Source: PALSA-505 sp036267135 (GTDB taxonomy: Bacteria > Actinomycetota > Actinomycetes > Streptosporangiales > Streptosporangiaceae). From it: a stretch of 64,000 nucleotides of DNA. The notes under the pieces are model-generated. The model ran no database searches. It saw nothing but the letters and a program-made list of their open reading frames with translations, and was not told the DNA's origin. Below are positions 32,380 to 41,600 of this stretch, in pieces. Each line of letters opens with the position of its first letter. Position 1 is the stretch's first letter. The stretch is from NCBI GenBank assembly GCA_036267135.1, contig DATAWQ010000054.1, positions 17,309 to 81,308 of the forward strand. Direction: 5' to 3'. Position numbers and translations under genes: made by a program.

Positions 32380-32426
32380 AGACATCCTGTCGTGTTTACG
32401 GCAATGTCTAATTTAGATGATATAAA
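32380..32426. promoter_or_regulatory. Divergent promoter region with AGACAT/ATGTCT and TCTAATTTAGA palindromes
   Basis: AGACAT (32380-32385) and ATGTCT (32404-32409) form an inverted repeat with an 18-bp gap. It overlaps TCTAATTTAGA (32407-32417), a perfect palindrome beside the AT-rich TGATATAAAGG, which can serve as a -10 region. The 113-bp gap separates the regulator and the peptidase. Confidence 0.5.
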
Positions 32427-32491
32427 GGGGCGAGTGCCTGGAGTTGTGCGATTTGCCTTACGTTCATTCGGTTGCGGATGGGGAGGGCTTG

Positions 32492-35400
32492 ATGATCGGG
32501 CAACGGGCACGATGGATCACGGGCGTTCTGGCCGCGATGAGCCTGGCGCTCTGGCCCGCGGCCGGCGCCCCGGCGGCCGCCCGCGAACTGGGGCCCACCA
32601 GCACACAGGGACCCACCGGCACACAGGGACCCACCAGCACACAGGGACCCACCAGCACACAGGCCCGGACCGCGGCGTCCGGTCTGAAGATCAAAGTGGA
32701 CTCGGCCAGCGGGACCGTCCAGGGGCTGGCGACGACGCTGGCGCTGCCCGGCAGCGGCGGCGACTACGTGCGGGTGCACGCGCTGGGAGCGGTCGGCGTG
32801 TCCAGCGCGGCCGGCCGCACGCTGTGGCAGCTTCCGGCCAGCGCGCTGATCGCGGACTGGCACCTGACCCCGCAGGCGGGCGGCCACACCTGGCCGCAGA
32901 ACCCGCAGGTCCCGCTGATCCGGCAGTCGCCGTCGCCCTACCAGATCGCCCTGGCCGGGCCGGACGGCGTAGCTGACCTGCACCCGGTGGCGGCCGGCTA
33001 CCTGGCCGGGAGCCGGGTGCCCGACGTGGCGGTCGCGGAAACGGCGGGCTCCGGGGTGGGCGCGCACAGCGACGCGCCCACGTGGCCGTTCGACGTCCCG
33101 GGCTCGGGCCTGCACTACGGCACGTTCGTCACCGTGTTCAACGGGCTGACCGGCCAGATCCTGTACACGCAACTCGATCCGGGCTTCGTCACCCAGCTCG
33201 CCATCACCGGCGGCGAACTGCTGGTCGGCGACGAGACCGGCGACCCGCTGTCCGGGCCGGCCGGCGCCTGGCGGTCCACCACCGCGGTGCACGCACTGGC
33301 CTTCCGCCCGTCCGGCGGCGGGCTGGCGGCCCACCCGGCCTGGACCTACTCGACCGGCGCGCCTTGGGCGGCCCTGCTCGACCTGGGACTGGCCGGCCGG
33401 GACATCGTGCTGGACTGGTCGGACACGCCGCAGGACCTCGGTGCGCCCGGGCCGCCGGACGGCCACGTGGTGCTGCTCGGCCCGGACGGCACGGTCCGGT
33501 GGGACGTGGCCACGCCCGGGTACCCGATGCTGTCCCAGTACGACCCGGCCCGGCACCTGGTGGCCGTCGCGGACGAGAAGGACCCGGCGCTGGCCATCGG
33601 CTACACGCTGGCCGGGCTGCGCCTTTCCGACGGCGCCACCGCGATGTCGGTGCACCTGCCGCACCGGCTGCCCACCGCACTGTCCGTATCCAGCGGAACC
33701 ACGCAAGCCAGCGGCAGCAGCGTCTGGTTCAGCGGCAGTGTGGCCACCACGGTCGGGCTGGCCGACGGCGAGGGCCAGTTCAACTACACCGCCGGCCAGG
33801 TCGACGCCGTGGACCCGGGCACGGGCCGGGTGCTGTGGTCGGACCGGATGCCCCCGGCGCGGCCGGGCTCCAGCGTGCTGGCGCCCTACCCGGCCGAGGT
33901 GCTGTCGGCCCGGGCGCCGGACGGGGGCGGGGAGGTGCTGGTCGCCGCCGGCATCGCGCCGTACCTGAACCCGGGGCCGGACAAGCCGTTCACGTCGCTG
34001 AGCACCGTGCGCGCGCTATCGGCGGCCGACGGCCACCTGCGGTGGCAGCGGTCCGGCGGCAACGTGACCGCCCCGGTGTCGGTGCGGCTGGCCTGCGCAC
34101 CGGCCGATCCCTGCCTGGCCGGGGTCAACGAGCAGGAGGACGCGGTCAGCTACGCGGCCGCCACCGGAGCGGTGCTGACCGAGGCGCCGCTCATGGGCGA
34201 CCTGACCACGGCGGTCCCGGCGACGATCGGCGGCCGCCGGGTGGTCGTTGCGGGCTCGCAGAGCGGCGGGGTCTACGCGCTGGACGCCAGCGACCTGTCC
34301 AGGGTGCTGTGGCAGGCCAACGCCGGGGGCGCGGTGCACGACATCGCGCTGGCCAGGCCCACGGCGGGTGCGCCCCCTGTGCTGGTGGTCGCGGCCACCA
34401 GCCGGGTGGACGTGCTCGACCTGGACACCGGCCACCTGCGGTTCACCCGGGCCTATCCGGGCCAGTTCGTGTGGACGCTGACGGTGGGGCGGCTGGGCGC
34501 GCACCGGGCCGGGGTGGTGGTGGCCACCGACAAGCTGAGCGCGTTCGACGCCGGCACCGGGCACGGCCTGTGGACGTACCGGCCGCCGGTCTCCGCGTAC
34601 TTCTCCACCTCGGCGATCGTGGGCGGCGTGACCGTGGCCGAATATCAGAGCCGGGTCAAGCCGGGCGGCGTCCCGGCGGCCATGGCCGCGGTCGGCATCG
34701 CCGCCACCGGGAAGGTCGCCTGGACGGCGCCGGCCCGGGCGGCGGACACCAGCCGCGCCATGCTGTGGAACGGCGTGCTGGCCAGCCCGGACATCGCCGG
34801 CGGCGGCGCCACCGGGGTCGCGCTCGACTGGGGCAACAACAACGGCGGCGGCCGGGTGGACGTGCGCGACGCGCTGACCGGTGCGCTGCGCTACAGCGAC
34901 TACAGCGCGAACCTGTGGGACCTGAAAGGCTGGGTCACCGACCCCAAGCTCGGCGTCATCGCACTGGGTGACGGCGGTGTCGTGATCAAGCCGGGCCGGC
35001 CTGGCAACATCGGCGACCTCACCGCGAACTCGGCGGCGACGGTCGGTTCGCCGGCCGCCCCGGTGCTGCTGGCCGGGTCCGGTTCGCTGAACGCCTATCC
35101 AGGCTCGACCCGGGCCGGGCTCAACGGAGCGCCGGCCGCCACCAACGACACGTTCACCCCGAGCACGGTGGTGCCGGCCCGTGCCATGAGGGGGGAAGGG
35201 GAGGCGGGTGGGGACCAGGTGATCACGCTGCCGCAAGACCTGATCGGCTGGCAGGCCATCGACTACGGCGAAGAGGGCAACTACGGCTACCCGATCGCCG
35301 CCAGTACCCAGGACGGCATCGCCCGGCTCACCGTGACCGGCACTCCCCCGGCGCCCGCCACGTCACCGGGCCCCGCCACGCCGCGGCCCCGGGGCACCGC

Positions 35401-36577
35401 GCCGAGGCCGGCCACAGTCGGCCCGGCACCGTCCCGGCGGGGCGCGGGCACGGCGACGCCGCAGTTCGCGGTCGAGGTCCGCGGCCACACCAGGTCGGGA
35501 CGGCCGGTGCTGGCCGGGACCGCCCCGGCCGGGTACAGCCCGGCCACTATCGCCAAGTACCTGCGGCTGACCGGGGACGGCGCCGGCCAGACGGTGGCGA
35601 TCGTGGACGCGTTCGCCGACCCGGACATCGTGGCGGACGTGAACACGTTCAGCCGACGGTTCGGGCTGGCGCGGGTGTGCGGCACGCCCGGGGCCGGGTC
35701 CGGCCGGGCTTGCTTCCGCTTCACGGTCGGCGCGCCACAGGGCCGGCCATCCCCGGACTCGACCTGGGCCCTGGAGACGTCGCTGGACGTCGAGTGGGTG
35801 CACGCCATCGCGCCGAAGGCGGCGGTCCGGCTGGTGGAGGCCAGGAACGCCACGATGACGCGGCTGCTTGACGCGGTCAGCAGTGCCGCCTCCAACAGTG
35901 CTGCCGCGGCCGATCCCGACGCGATCAGCCTGAGCTGGGGCACACCCGAGTTCTCCGCGGAGTCCTACTACGACGGGCATTGCGCGCTGGCCCACACGGT
36001 GTGCGTCGCGTCGGCCGGCGACGGCGGCTACCCCGGCCTCTATCCGGCCTACAGCCCGGACGTGCTGGCCATCGGCGGCACCACGCTCGGCCTGCGCCCC
36101 GGCGGGCAGGTCCGCAGCGAGGTCGCCTGGGCGGGCAGCGGCGGCGGGATGAGCTACTTCGAGCCCAAGCCGGCCGCCCAGCGCGGCGTCACGCCCGGCG
36201 CCCGACGGGGCACGCCCGACGTGAGCTACGACGCCGATCCCGCCACCGGCGTGGCCATCTACGACAGCGTCCCCTACGAGGGCTACACCGGCTGGTTCGA
36301 CATCGGCGGCACCAGCGTGGGCGCGCCGTCCTGGTCGGCCATCCTGGCCGGCGCCGACCAGCTCCGCGCCGCCGCGGGCCGGCCCAGGCTGACCGCGGCC
36401 GGCGGCGAGGCGGCCCGCGCGGTATACGACGCCAACTCCGCCATCGCCGACATCACCTCGGGCCCGCCGAACGGCGGCTGCCCGGTCGAGTGCCAGGCGG
36501 GTCCGGGCTACGACTTCGTCACTGGCCTCGGCAGTCCCCGGGCCGGTCTGGACCGGGTGCTGGCCACCGAGCCCTGA
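32492..36577 (+). CDS. Secreted fusion: PQQ-like beta-propeller plus S53 sedolisin peptidase
   Basis: A 1361-residue exported protein. Signal peptide (about 1-30), then four GPTSTQ hexapeptide repeats. Residues about 80-900 are PQQ/WD-like propeller sequence with blades ending xGxVLW or xGxLRF (GTGRVLWSD, LSAADGHLRWQ, LDASDLSRVLWQ, FDAGTGHGLWTY). A Pro/Thr linker joins a complete S53 domain: E1095 and D1099 (LETSLDVEW), D1177 (SAGDGGYPG), S1275 (GGTSVGAPSW), and the Gly-rich C-terminal Ca2+ region GYDFVTGLGSPRAG. The classical pro-domain is absent; the propeller may take its inhibitory or targeting role. Start ATG 32492 after GGGGAGGG. Confidence 0.85.
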   Translation: MIGQRARWITGVLAAMSLALWPAAGAPAAARELGPTSTQGPTGTQGPTSTQGPTSTQARTAASGLKIKVDSASGTVQGLATTLALPGSGGDYVRVHALGAVGVSSAAGRTLWQLPASALIADWHLTPQAGGHTWPQNPQVPLIRQSPSPYQIALAGPDGVADLHPVAAGYLAGSRVPDVAVAETAGSGVGAHSDAPTWPFDVPGSGLHYGTFVTVFNGLTGQILYTQLDPGFVTQLAITGGELLVGDETGDPLSGPAGAWRSTTAVHALAFRPSGGGLAAHPAWTYSTGAPWAALLDLGLAGRDIVLDWSDTPQDLGAPGPPDGHVVLLGPDGTVRWDVATPGYPMLSQYDPARHLVAVADEKDPALAIGYTLAGLRLSDGATAMSVHLPHRLPTALSVSSGTTQASGSSVWFSGSVATTVGLADGEGQFNYTAGQVDAVDPGTGRVLWSDRMPPARPGSSVLAPYPAEVLSARAPDGGGEVLVAAGIAPYLNPGPDKPFTSLSTVRALSAADGHLRWQRSGGNVTAPVSVRLACAPADPCLAGVNEQEDAVSYAAATGAVLTEAPLMGDLTTAVPATIGGRRVVVAGSQSGGVYALDASDLSRVLWQANAGGAVHDIALARPTAGAPPVLVVAATSRVDVLDLDTGHLRFTRAYPGQFVWTLTVGRLGAHRAGVVVATDKLSAFDAGTGHGLWTYRPPVSAYFSTSAIVGGVTVAEYQSRVKPGGVPAAMAAVGIAATGKVAWTAPARAADTSRAMLWNGVLASPDIAGGGATGVALDWGNNNGGGRVDVRDALTGALRYSDYSANLWDLKGWVTDPKLGVIALGDGGVVIKPGRPGNIGDLTANSAATVGSPAAPVLLAGSGSLNAYPGSTRAGLNGAPAATNDTFTPSTVVPARAMRGEGEAGGDQVITLPQDLIGWQAIDYGEEGNYGYPIAASTQDGIARLTVTGTPPAPATSPGPATPRPRGTAPRPATVGPAPSRRGAGTATPQFAVEVRGHTRSGRPVLAGTAPAGYSPATIAKYLRLTGDGAGQTVAIVDAFADPDIVADVNTFSRRFGLARVCGTPGAGSGRACFRFTVGAPQGRPSPDSTWALETSLDVEWVHAIAPKAAVRLVEARNATMTRLLDAVSSAASNSAAAADPDAISLSWGTPEFSAESYYDGHCALAHTVCVASAGDGGYPGLYPAYSPDVLAIGGTTLGLRPGGQVRSEVAWAGSGGGMSYFEPKPAAQRGVTPGARRGTPDVSYDADPATGVAIYDSVPYEGYTGWFDIGGTSVGAPSWSAILAGADQLRAAAGRPRLTAAGGEAARAVYDANSAIADITSGPPNGGCPVECQAGPGYDFVTGLGSPRAGLDRVLATEP
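32591..32662. repeat. 18-bp tandem repeat, four copies (GPTSTQ)
   Basis: Four contiguous units of GGACCCACCAGCACACAG with few changes, coding for the Thr/Gln-rich spacer after the signal peptide of the fusion peptidase. Confidence 0.9.
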
Positions 36578-36594
36578 CGGTTACGGCTTTACTG

Positions 36595-36677
36595 AATGAA
36601 CGGTGGCCACCTGAGCGTGGTGGTTTGCGTGCGCCGGCGGTCGGGAGGCGACGGCGGTCCGGTGGCCACCGTTCATT
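36595..36677. repeat. Inverted pair of the dispersed repeat, terminator-like
   Basis: AATGAACGGTGGCCACC (36595-36611) and its exact complement (36661-36677) form 17-bp arms around a 49-bp GC-rich interior. CTG and CAG flank the arms. It follows the fusion peptidase stop by 17 bp and may end that transcript, but the arms are also the two best copies of the TGAACGG repeat family, so it resembles a tiny mobile element. Confidence 0.75.
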
Positions 36678-36759
36678 AATTCAGGGCTTTTATGTCGCGC
36701 GCCGATGAGTTTCGCGGGCCGACGTAGTCTCCATATTCACAAGGCATGTGGAGGGGCCC

Positions 36760-37770
36760 ATGACGGACAGTGCGGTCGAGGAAGACTTCCAGACGCTGAC
36801 CGAGCAGTACCGGCGGGAGTTGCTGGCGTACTGCTACCGGATGCTCGGCTCGGTGCACGACGCCGAGGACCTGGTGCAGGAGACCTATCTGCGGGCGTGG
36901 AAGGCCTACGAGCGGTTCGAGGGGCGGTCGTCGCTGCGGACCTGGCTGTACCGGATCGCGACCAACGCCTGCCTGAGCGCGCTGGAGGGGCGGGGCCGGC
37001 GGCCGCTGCCCACCGGGCTCGGGGCGCCGAGCGCCGATCCCGACGCTGAGCTGGTGCAACGGCCGGAGGTGCCGTGGCTGGAACCGGTTCCAGACGCGGC
37101 CGTGGGCGCGGGACCTGGGGACCCGGCCACGATCGTCACGTCCCGCGCGAGCATCCGGCTGGCGCTGATCACAGCGCTGCAGTACCTGCCGACCCGGCAG
37201 CGGGTGGTGCTGATCATGCGGGACGTGCTGGGCTGGCGGGCCAACGAGGTGGCCGAGCTGCTGGGCAGCACGACGGTCGCGGTCAACAGCATGCTGCAGC
37301 GGGCCAGGGCCCAGATTTCGGAGCTGGCGCCGGCCGAGGACGAGGTGACCGAGCCGGCCACGGCCGAGCAGCGTGAAATGCTCGAGCGGTACGTGTCCGC
37401 GTTCGAGCGCTACGACACCGCCGCGCTGGTCAAGCTGTTCAGCTCCGACGCGGTCTGGGAGATGCCGCCGTTCACGGGCTGGTACCAGACGCCGGAGGCG
37501 ATCGGCCGGCTGGTCGCTCACCAGTGCCCGGCCCAGCAGGCCGGCGACCTGCGGATGGTGCCGACCGAGGCGAACGGCCAGGCGGCCTTCGGCATGTACC
37601 TGCGGGACGAGGACGGCGGGCATCAGCCGTTCCAGCTCCATGTGCTGCACTTTGCTGGGGGTGGGGGGACCGGGGGTGGGGGCACGGCCATCGATCACGT
37701 GACGGTGTTCTTCGACCTGTCGTTGTTCCCCAAGTTTGGGCTGCCCGACAGCATCCCGGCCGGGTCATGA
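36760..37770 (+). CDS. ECF sigma factor with C-terminal SnoaL-like domain
   Basis: A 336-residue sigma-70 family factor. Region 2 spans about residues 10-75 (LLAYCYRMLGSVHDAEDLVQETYLRAWKAYERF and the RTWLYRIATNACL helix). Region 4 is about 135-190 (LQYLPTRQRVVLIMRDVLGWRANEVAELLGSTTVAVNSMLQRAR). The rest is a SnoaL/NTF2-like domain, as in SigG/SigJ/TIGR02960-type factors, where it replaces an anti-sigma factor by controlling activity in cis. A Gly-rich run (GGGGTGGGGT) lies in this domain. ATG 36760 follows GGAGGGG. It overlaps its neighbour by 4 bp. Confidence 0.9.
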   Translation: MTDSAVEEDFQTLTEQYRRELLAYCYRMLGSVHDAEDLVQETYLRAWKAYERFEGRSSLRTWLYRIATNACLSALEGRGRRPLPTGLGAPSADPDAELVQRPEVPWLEPVPDAAVGAGPGDPATIVTSRASIRLALITALQYLPTRQRVVLIMRDVLGWRANEVAELLGSTTVAVNSMLQRARAQISELAPAEDEVTEPATAEQREMLERYVSAFERYDTAALVKLFSSDAVWEMPPFTGWYQTPEAIGRLVAHQCPAQQAGDLRMVPTEANGQAAFGMYLRDEDGGHQPFQLHVLHFAGGGGTGGGGTAIDHVTVFFDLSLFPKFGLPDSIPAGS

Positions 37771-38390
37771 CCGAGGCGCGCGCGGCGGCGGCTTTGTTCG
37801 GCGGCGTGGCGTTGCTGGAGCGGGCGGTCGGCTACGCGCTCGGCCAGCTCCAGGCCGTGACCGAGGCGGCGTTGCCGGGCCCGACACCGTGCCAGCGCTG
37901 GGACCTGCGGGCGCTGCTCGGGCACATGGACGACTCGCTGGCCGCGATGCAGGAGGCGCTGGAACTGGGGAGTGTCGATCCCGAGCCCGCCGAGGGCGGG
38001 CCTGGCGGCGCGGCGGAGAGCCTGGTGGCCGGGCTGCGGGCGCAGGGCTGCCGGCTGCTCGGCGCGCTGGCCGGCGGGGACGACGACGTGGTCCTGATCG
38101 GCGGGCTGCCGATGCCGGTGCGGATCGTGACCAGCGCGGGCGCCGTCGACGTGGCGGTGCACGGCTGGGACGTGGGGCGGGCCTGCGGGACCGGCGTGGC
38201 CATGCCGGAACAGCTCGCCGAGGACATGCTCGGCATCGTGCCGCTGCTGGTCAGCGACGCGGACCGGCCCGGGCGGTTCGGCCCGGCGCTCGCGGTGCCC
38301 GCCGGAGCGAGCGCGGGCGACCGGCTGGTTGGCTTCCTGGGCCGTGATCCGCGCTGGCACGGCCGGCATCACCCCGCCGGGGGCTGGTGA
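37767..38390 (+). CDS. TIGR03086-type mycothiol-dependent-enzyme-fold protein
   Basis: A 207-residue DinB/MDMPI-fold protein. The family marks are LERAVGYALGQLQAV, PTPCQRWDLRALLGHMDDSL (metal His in GHM) and DVAVHGWDVGRA (second metal His). Relatives include mycothiol-dependent maleylpyruvate isomerase and detoxifying enzymes, but the TIGR03086 branch is uncharacterised. It starts inside the sigma factor stop (ATGA), so both proteins are made together. It may act in the stress the sigma factor responds to. Confidence 0.85.
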   Translation: MTEARAAAALFGGVALLERAVGYALGQLQAVTEAALPGPTPCQRWDLRALLGHMDDSLAAMQEALELGSVDPEPAEGGPGGAAESLVAGLRAQGCRLLGALAGGDDDVVLIGGLPMPVRIVTSAGAVDVAVHGWDVGRACGTGVAMPEQLAEDMLGIVPLLVSDADRPGRFGPALAVPAGASAGDRLVGFLGRDPRWHGRHHPAGGW

Positions 38391-38446
38391 CGGCCGGGCG
38401 CGCGCTCCCCAGCCCCATCCGAACGCCGGCCACCCCAGCAAACTCA

Positions 38447-38534
38447 TGATCAACTCGACTCTTCCCGGCTTGCGGTGGTCAGACGGGGACAAACCGGGTG
38501 GGTTTTGGTCATAGCGCGGGAAGAGTGATGATCA
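38447..38534. repeat. 88-bp inverted repeat (TGATCA + ACTCTTCCCG arms)
   Basis: ACTCTTCCCG (38458-38467) pairs with CGGGAAGAGT (38517-38526), and TGATCA lies outside each arm (38447-38452 and 38529-38534). The arms are offset by a few bases. It is non-coding and its layout suggests an old mobile repeat or a large terminator between convergent genes. Confidence 0.6.
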
Positions 38535-38610
38535 AGGAATCTGGCCGGCTCGCCAGGTTCGCCGGTGGGCCGTGGGACTGGTGGGAGTGGAACCGGTGTC
38601 AGCCCCAGCG

Positions 38611-38641
38611 ACGGCCCGGGCCTGCGTGGGGCCCGGGCCGT
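38611..38641. terminator. Terminator hairpin before the S8 gene end
   Basis: ACGGCCCGGGCC and its complement, 12-bp perfect arms with a 7-nt loop, 30 bp downstream of the minus-strand subtilase stop. Confidence 0.8.
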
Positions 38642-38671
38642 GCCGTTGCTGCCGGTGTTCAGCCGGCCGGG

Positions 38672-41600
38672 CTAGCTCCCGACCTTGTAGGCGTAGGCGA
38701 AGTCATGGAAGTCGGAGAACAGCGAGAACCCGATGGCGGGGTCAGACGCTCCGAAGTCTGTCGATTCGATGACGCTGAGGGTGCCCTTCACCGTGGTACC
38801 CGCAGCTACCGTGGGCGACAGCGTCGCCGTCAGCGTCCCGGTGGCTCCGGGCGCTAGCCTTTCCGGCGTGACGGTATTGCCGCCGCTGATGTCGTTGCCC
38901 GCCGGCTGCAGTTCGAAGAACCCGGCGTGGTTCGCCGTGTTCGTGACCTTCACCGTGATCGGGACGCTGGAGCCGGAGTCGATGATCGTCGACTTCGACG
39001 TCGGAAGACCGGTCTCGGTGACGGGTTTGAGTTGGTTGTACGCGAGGTTCCCGGCGACGGTCTGGGAGAACTCCGTCCCCGCGGTCGTGGCGCCCTGCAT
39101 CACGTCGATCTCCCACAGACCTGGCTGGGGATCGGCGGCGATGAGTGCGGCGTTTCCGGTCGCGTTGCCGGACGTCGGCGTGGCGTCGGTGGCTGTGACC
39201 TCGAACTTGAACTTCTCGGGGCCAGGAGACGTGAGGTCGGCCGGCGAGAACAGGTAGTAGTACACCGGGTCGTCGGCGGCGTGGTCCGGCGCCTTGAAAG
39301 ATACGTCGAGGTCCCGCTTTCCCTGCGGCACGTTCACATAAAACGTCTGGATCTGCCCGGCACCGCGAGATACCGAGCTGGTCAGGGTGGCGCCGAACGA
39401 GCCACCGGCCGACGGGATCAAGGTACGCCGGGCGATCGGCACCGAGCTTTGGAGTCCGCCCGCCCCGGTGAACTGCACCGACTCGGGGGCATCGCCCGGA
39501 ACCCGCGGCAGGGCGACGCTGAGGGGCACGCTCGCCGAACTCCGGGCCGGGATGGTGATGGGCGCCGACGCCGGGCTCGTCGTGAAGTTCTGGCCGCTGG
39601 CCCGGAAGGTCACGGTCCCGGTGTAGGGCCCAGGGGTGTCCGGCGGGCTCTGCACGTGTCCCCGGCCGTTTGCCCACAGGATCTGGGCGGTCCAGGTTCC
39701 GGCCATCGGATGCTCGACCGTGCTGTGCTGGATGTCAGGGCTGGCGTTGGGCCCGTTAGACGCGCCGAAGTCGTACGAACTCTGGGCCAGCCTGCCGGCC
39801 GGATCGGTCAGGATGAACGACAAGATGTTGTCATCGCTGTTGGTCGGGTCCGGCCAGCGCATGTCGGTGTCGAGCACGTCGACGCCGCTAGGCACCGTGA
39901 AGGTGACCGGCGCCGCCGCGGTCGCCCCCTGGGCGGGAATCGGGGTGCCCGGCGGCGGGGCGCTGACGTTCTCGGTGACGGGCTTGCCGAAGGTCGTCTC
40001 GCGGCCCAGCGCCCGGTACGTGCCGGTGACCGTTTCGGTGCTGGAGGAGGCGTTGTACAGCGTGACCGAGGTGGGGACCGTTGAGCCGCCCGGGCCCTGT
40101 ACGTCGAGCTGACTGGGGTTGTCCACCAGTTCGGGAGGGCTGGAACGCGTCTGCGATGTGCCCGGCATCTGGCGGGCCGCCTGCACGGCCGCGTATATGT
40201 TCAGCAAGCCGGCGCCCTGCTGGTCTGACTCAGCGCCGATGTCGCTGGCCGTGCTGGTGAGGATCTGCTTCACCTGGGCCGGCGTCGGGGTGGCCCCGCT
40301 GTGGGTGTCACGGTAGGCCTGGATCACGTCGGCGGCGGCGCCGGAGATGAAGGGGGCCGACTGGCTGGTGCCGCCAAAGGCCTCGGTCGGAAGGGCCGGT
40401 GGCGGTTGCTTGTTGATGCCGGCCACAGCCATCCCCAGGTAGCCAGGCGCGGCCAGGTCCACCACAACGCCGTTGGGAGCGGTGCCGCCCGACGACAAGG
40501 TCGTCATACTGTCGTCCAGCCAGCCCTTCTTGTAGCCATCGGCCTGGGCGAGGAGCCTGAGGTCGTTCGTGCCTGCGACGTCGATGACGGCTGGGTTAGC
40601 GGAGGGCTCCGAGACGGTGCCGGACGAGCCGCTGTCGCCCGCGCTCTCGACGACGACAACGCCCGCTTGCACCATGGCGACGTTCGTCGGTTCGATCAGG
40701 TCGTCGTTGGCACCCGGCAGAGCGCCAAAGCCGTAGGACTCCGACACGACGTTGACACCCTCGTTCACCGCCTTCTGCAGCCCGGCGATGACCTGCGACT
40801 CGGGAGCCACGATCTGCCCCAGCGAGTTGGTGTCGGTGAAGCCACCCGTGCTGAGCAGAGAGGCACCGGTGGCGTCACCCACGATCCGGAAGCTGCACTT
40901 CGCGGGGAATTTCGAGAAGGGCAGCTGAGACGCGTAGGTGTAGGTGACCGTGCCCTGGGCGGCGATGGTCGAGACGTCTCCGTTGAACTCGTCGCTGAAG
41001 ACGTTCTCGTTCGGGTTCGGGGCATCGATGATCACGTGCTGCCCGTTGGGCCGGATCATGTTGACGTTCCCGGCCAGCGAGTTGGCGTCGACGTTCCCGA
41101 CGATGACGCCCCGGCCGGTCGCGATCGCGGCCGCTTTAGTGGCGTGGATGCTGGTCAGCTCCTCGGGCTCCACCAGCGGCTTCGCGGAAGATTTATTGCA
41201 CAATCTCTGCCCGTCGGCCGCCGTGGCGGGGATGGCCGACTTCCGCACCCGGGAGGCGGCCACCGGCTTCGTGGCCGACTTGGCGTCCCCGATGATGACG
41301 GTTCCGTCGGGGACGACCCCCTTGACGCCCCGGGCGTGGCTGAGGGCCCGGGCCTCGGCAGCGGGCATGGTCGCGGCGACGGCGTTGAGGAGCGAAAGGG
41401 CCGTGATGTGCGTGGCCCGGACCTGCTTCAGCTGGGCCACCAGCGGGGCTTGCATGGACGCGGCCGCCGCTTCCCTGGCGTGCCGGTGGGCCCGGTTCGC
41501 CGGCAGCGTGGTGAGCTGGTCACCGAGCACGACCACCACGCGCTCTCGCGGGCCGGACGAGCGGGCTTTGACCTGGCCCGGGTTCAGCCTGGAAAAGCTG

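Noticed and set aside
33082..34971. 629-residue plus-strand ORF within the propeller-S53 gene
   Set aside because: Another frame of the same strand, Arg/Gly/Pro-rich, no start signal.
36595..36677. Phage attachment site or integron attC
   Set aside because: No integrase nearby and no tRNA; arms match the dispersed repeat instead.
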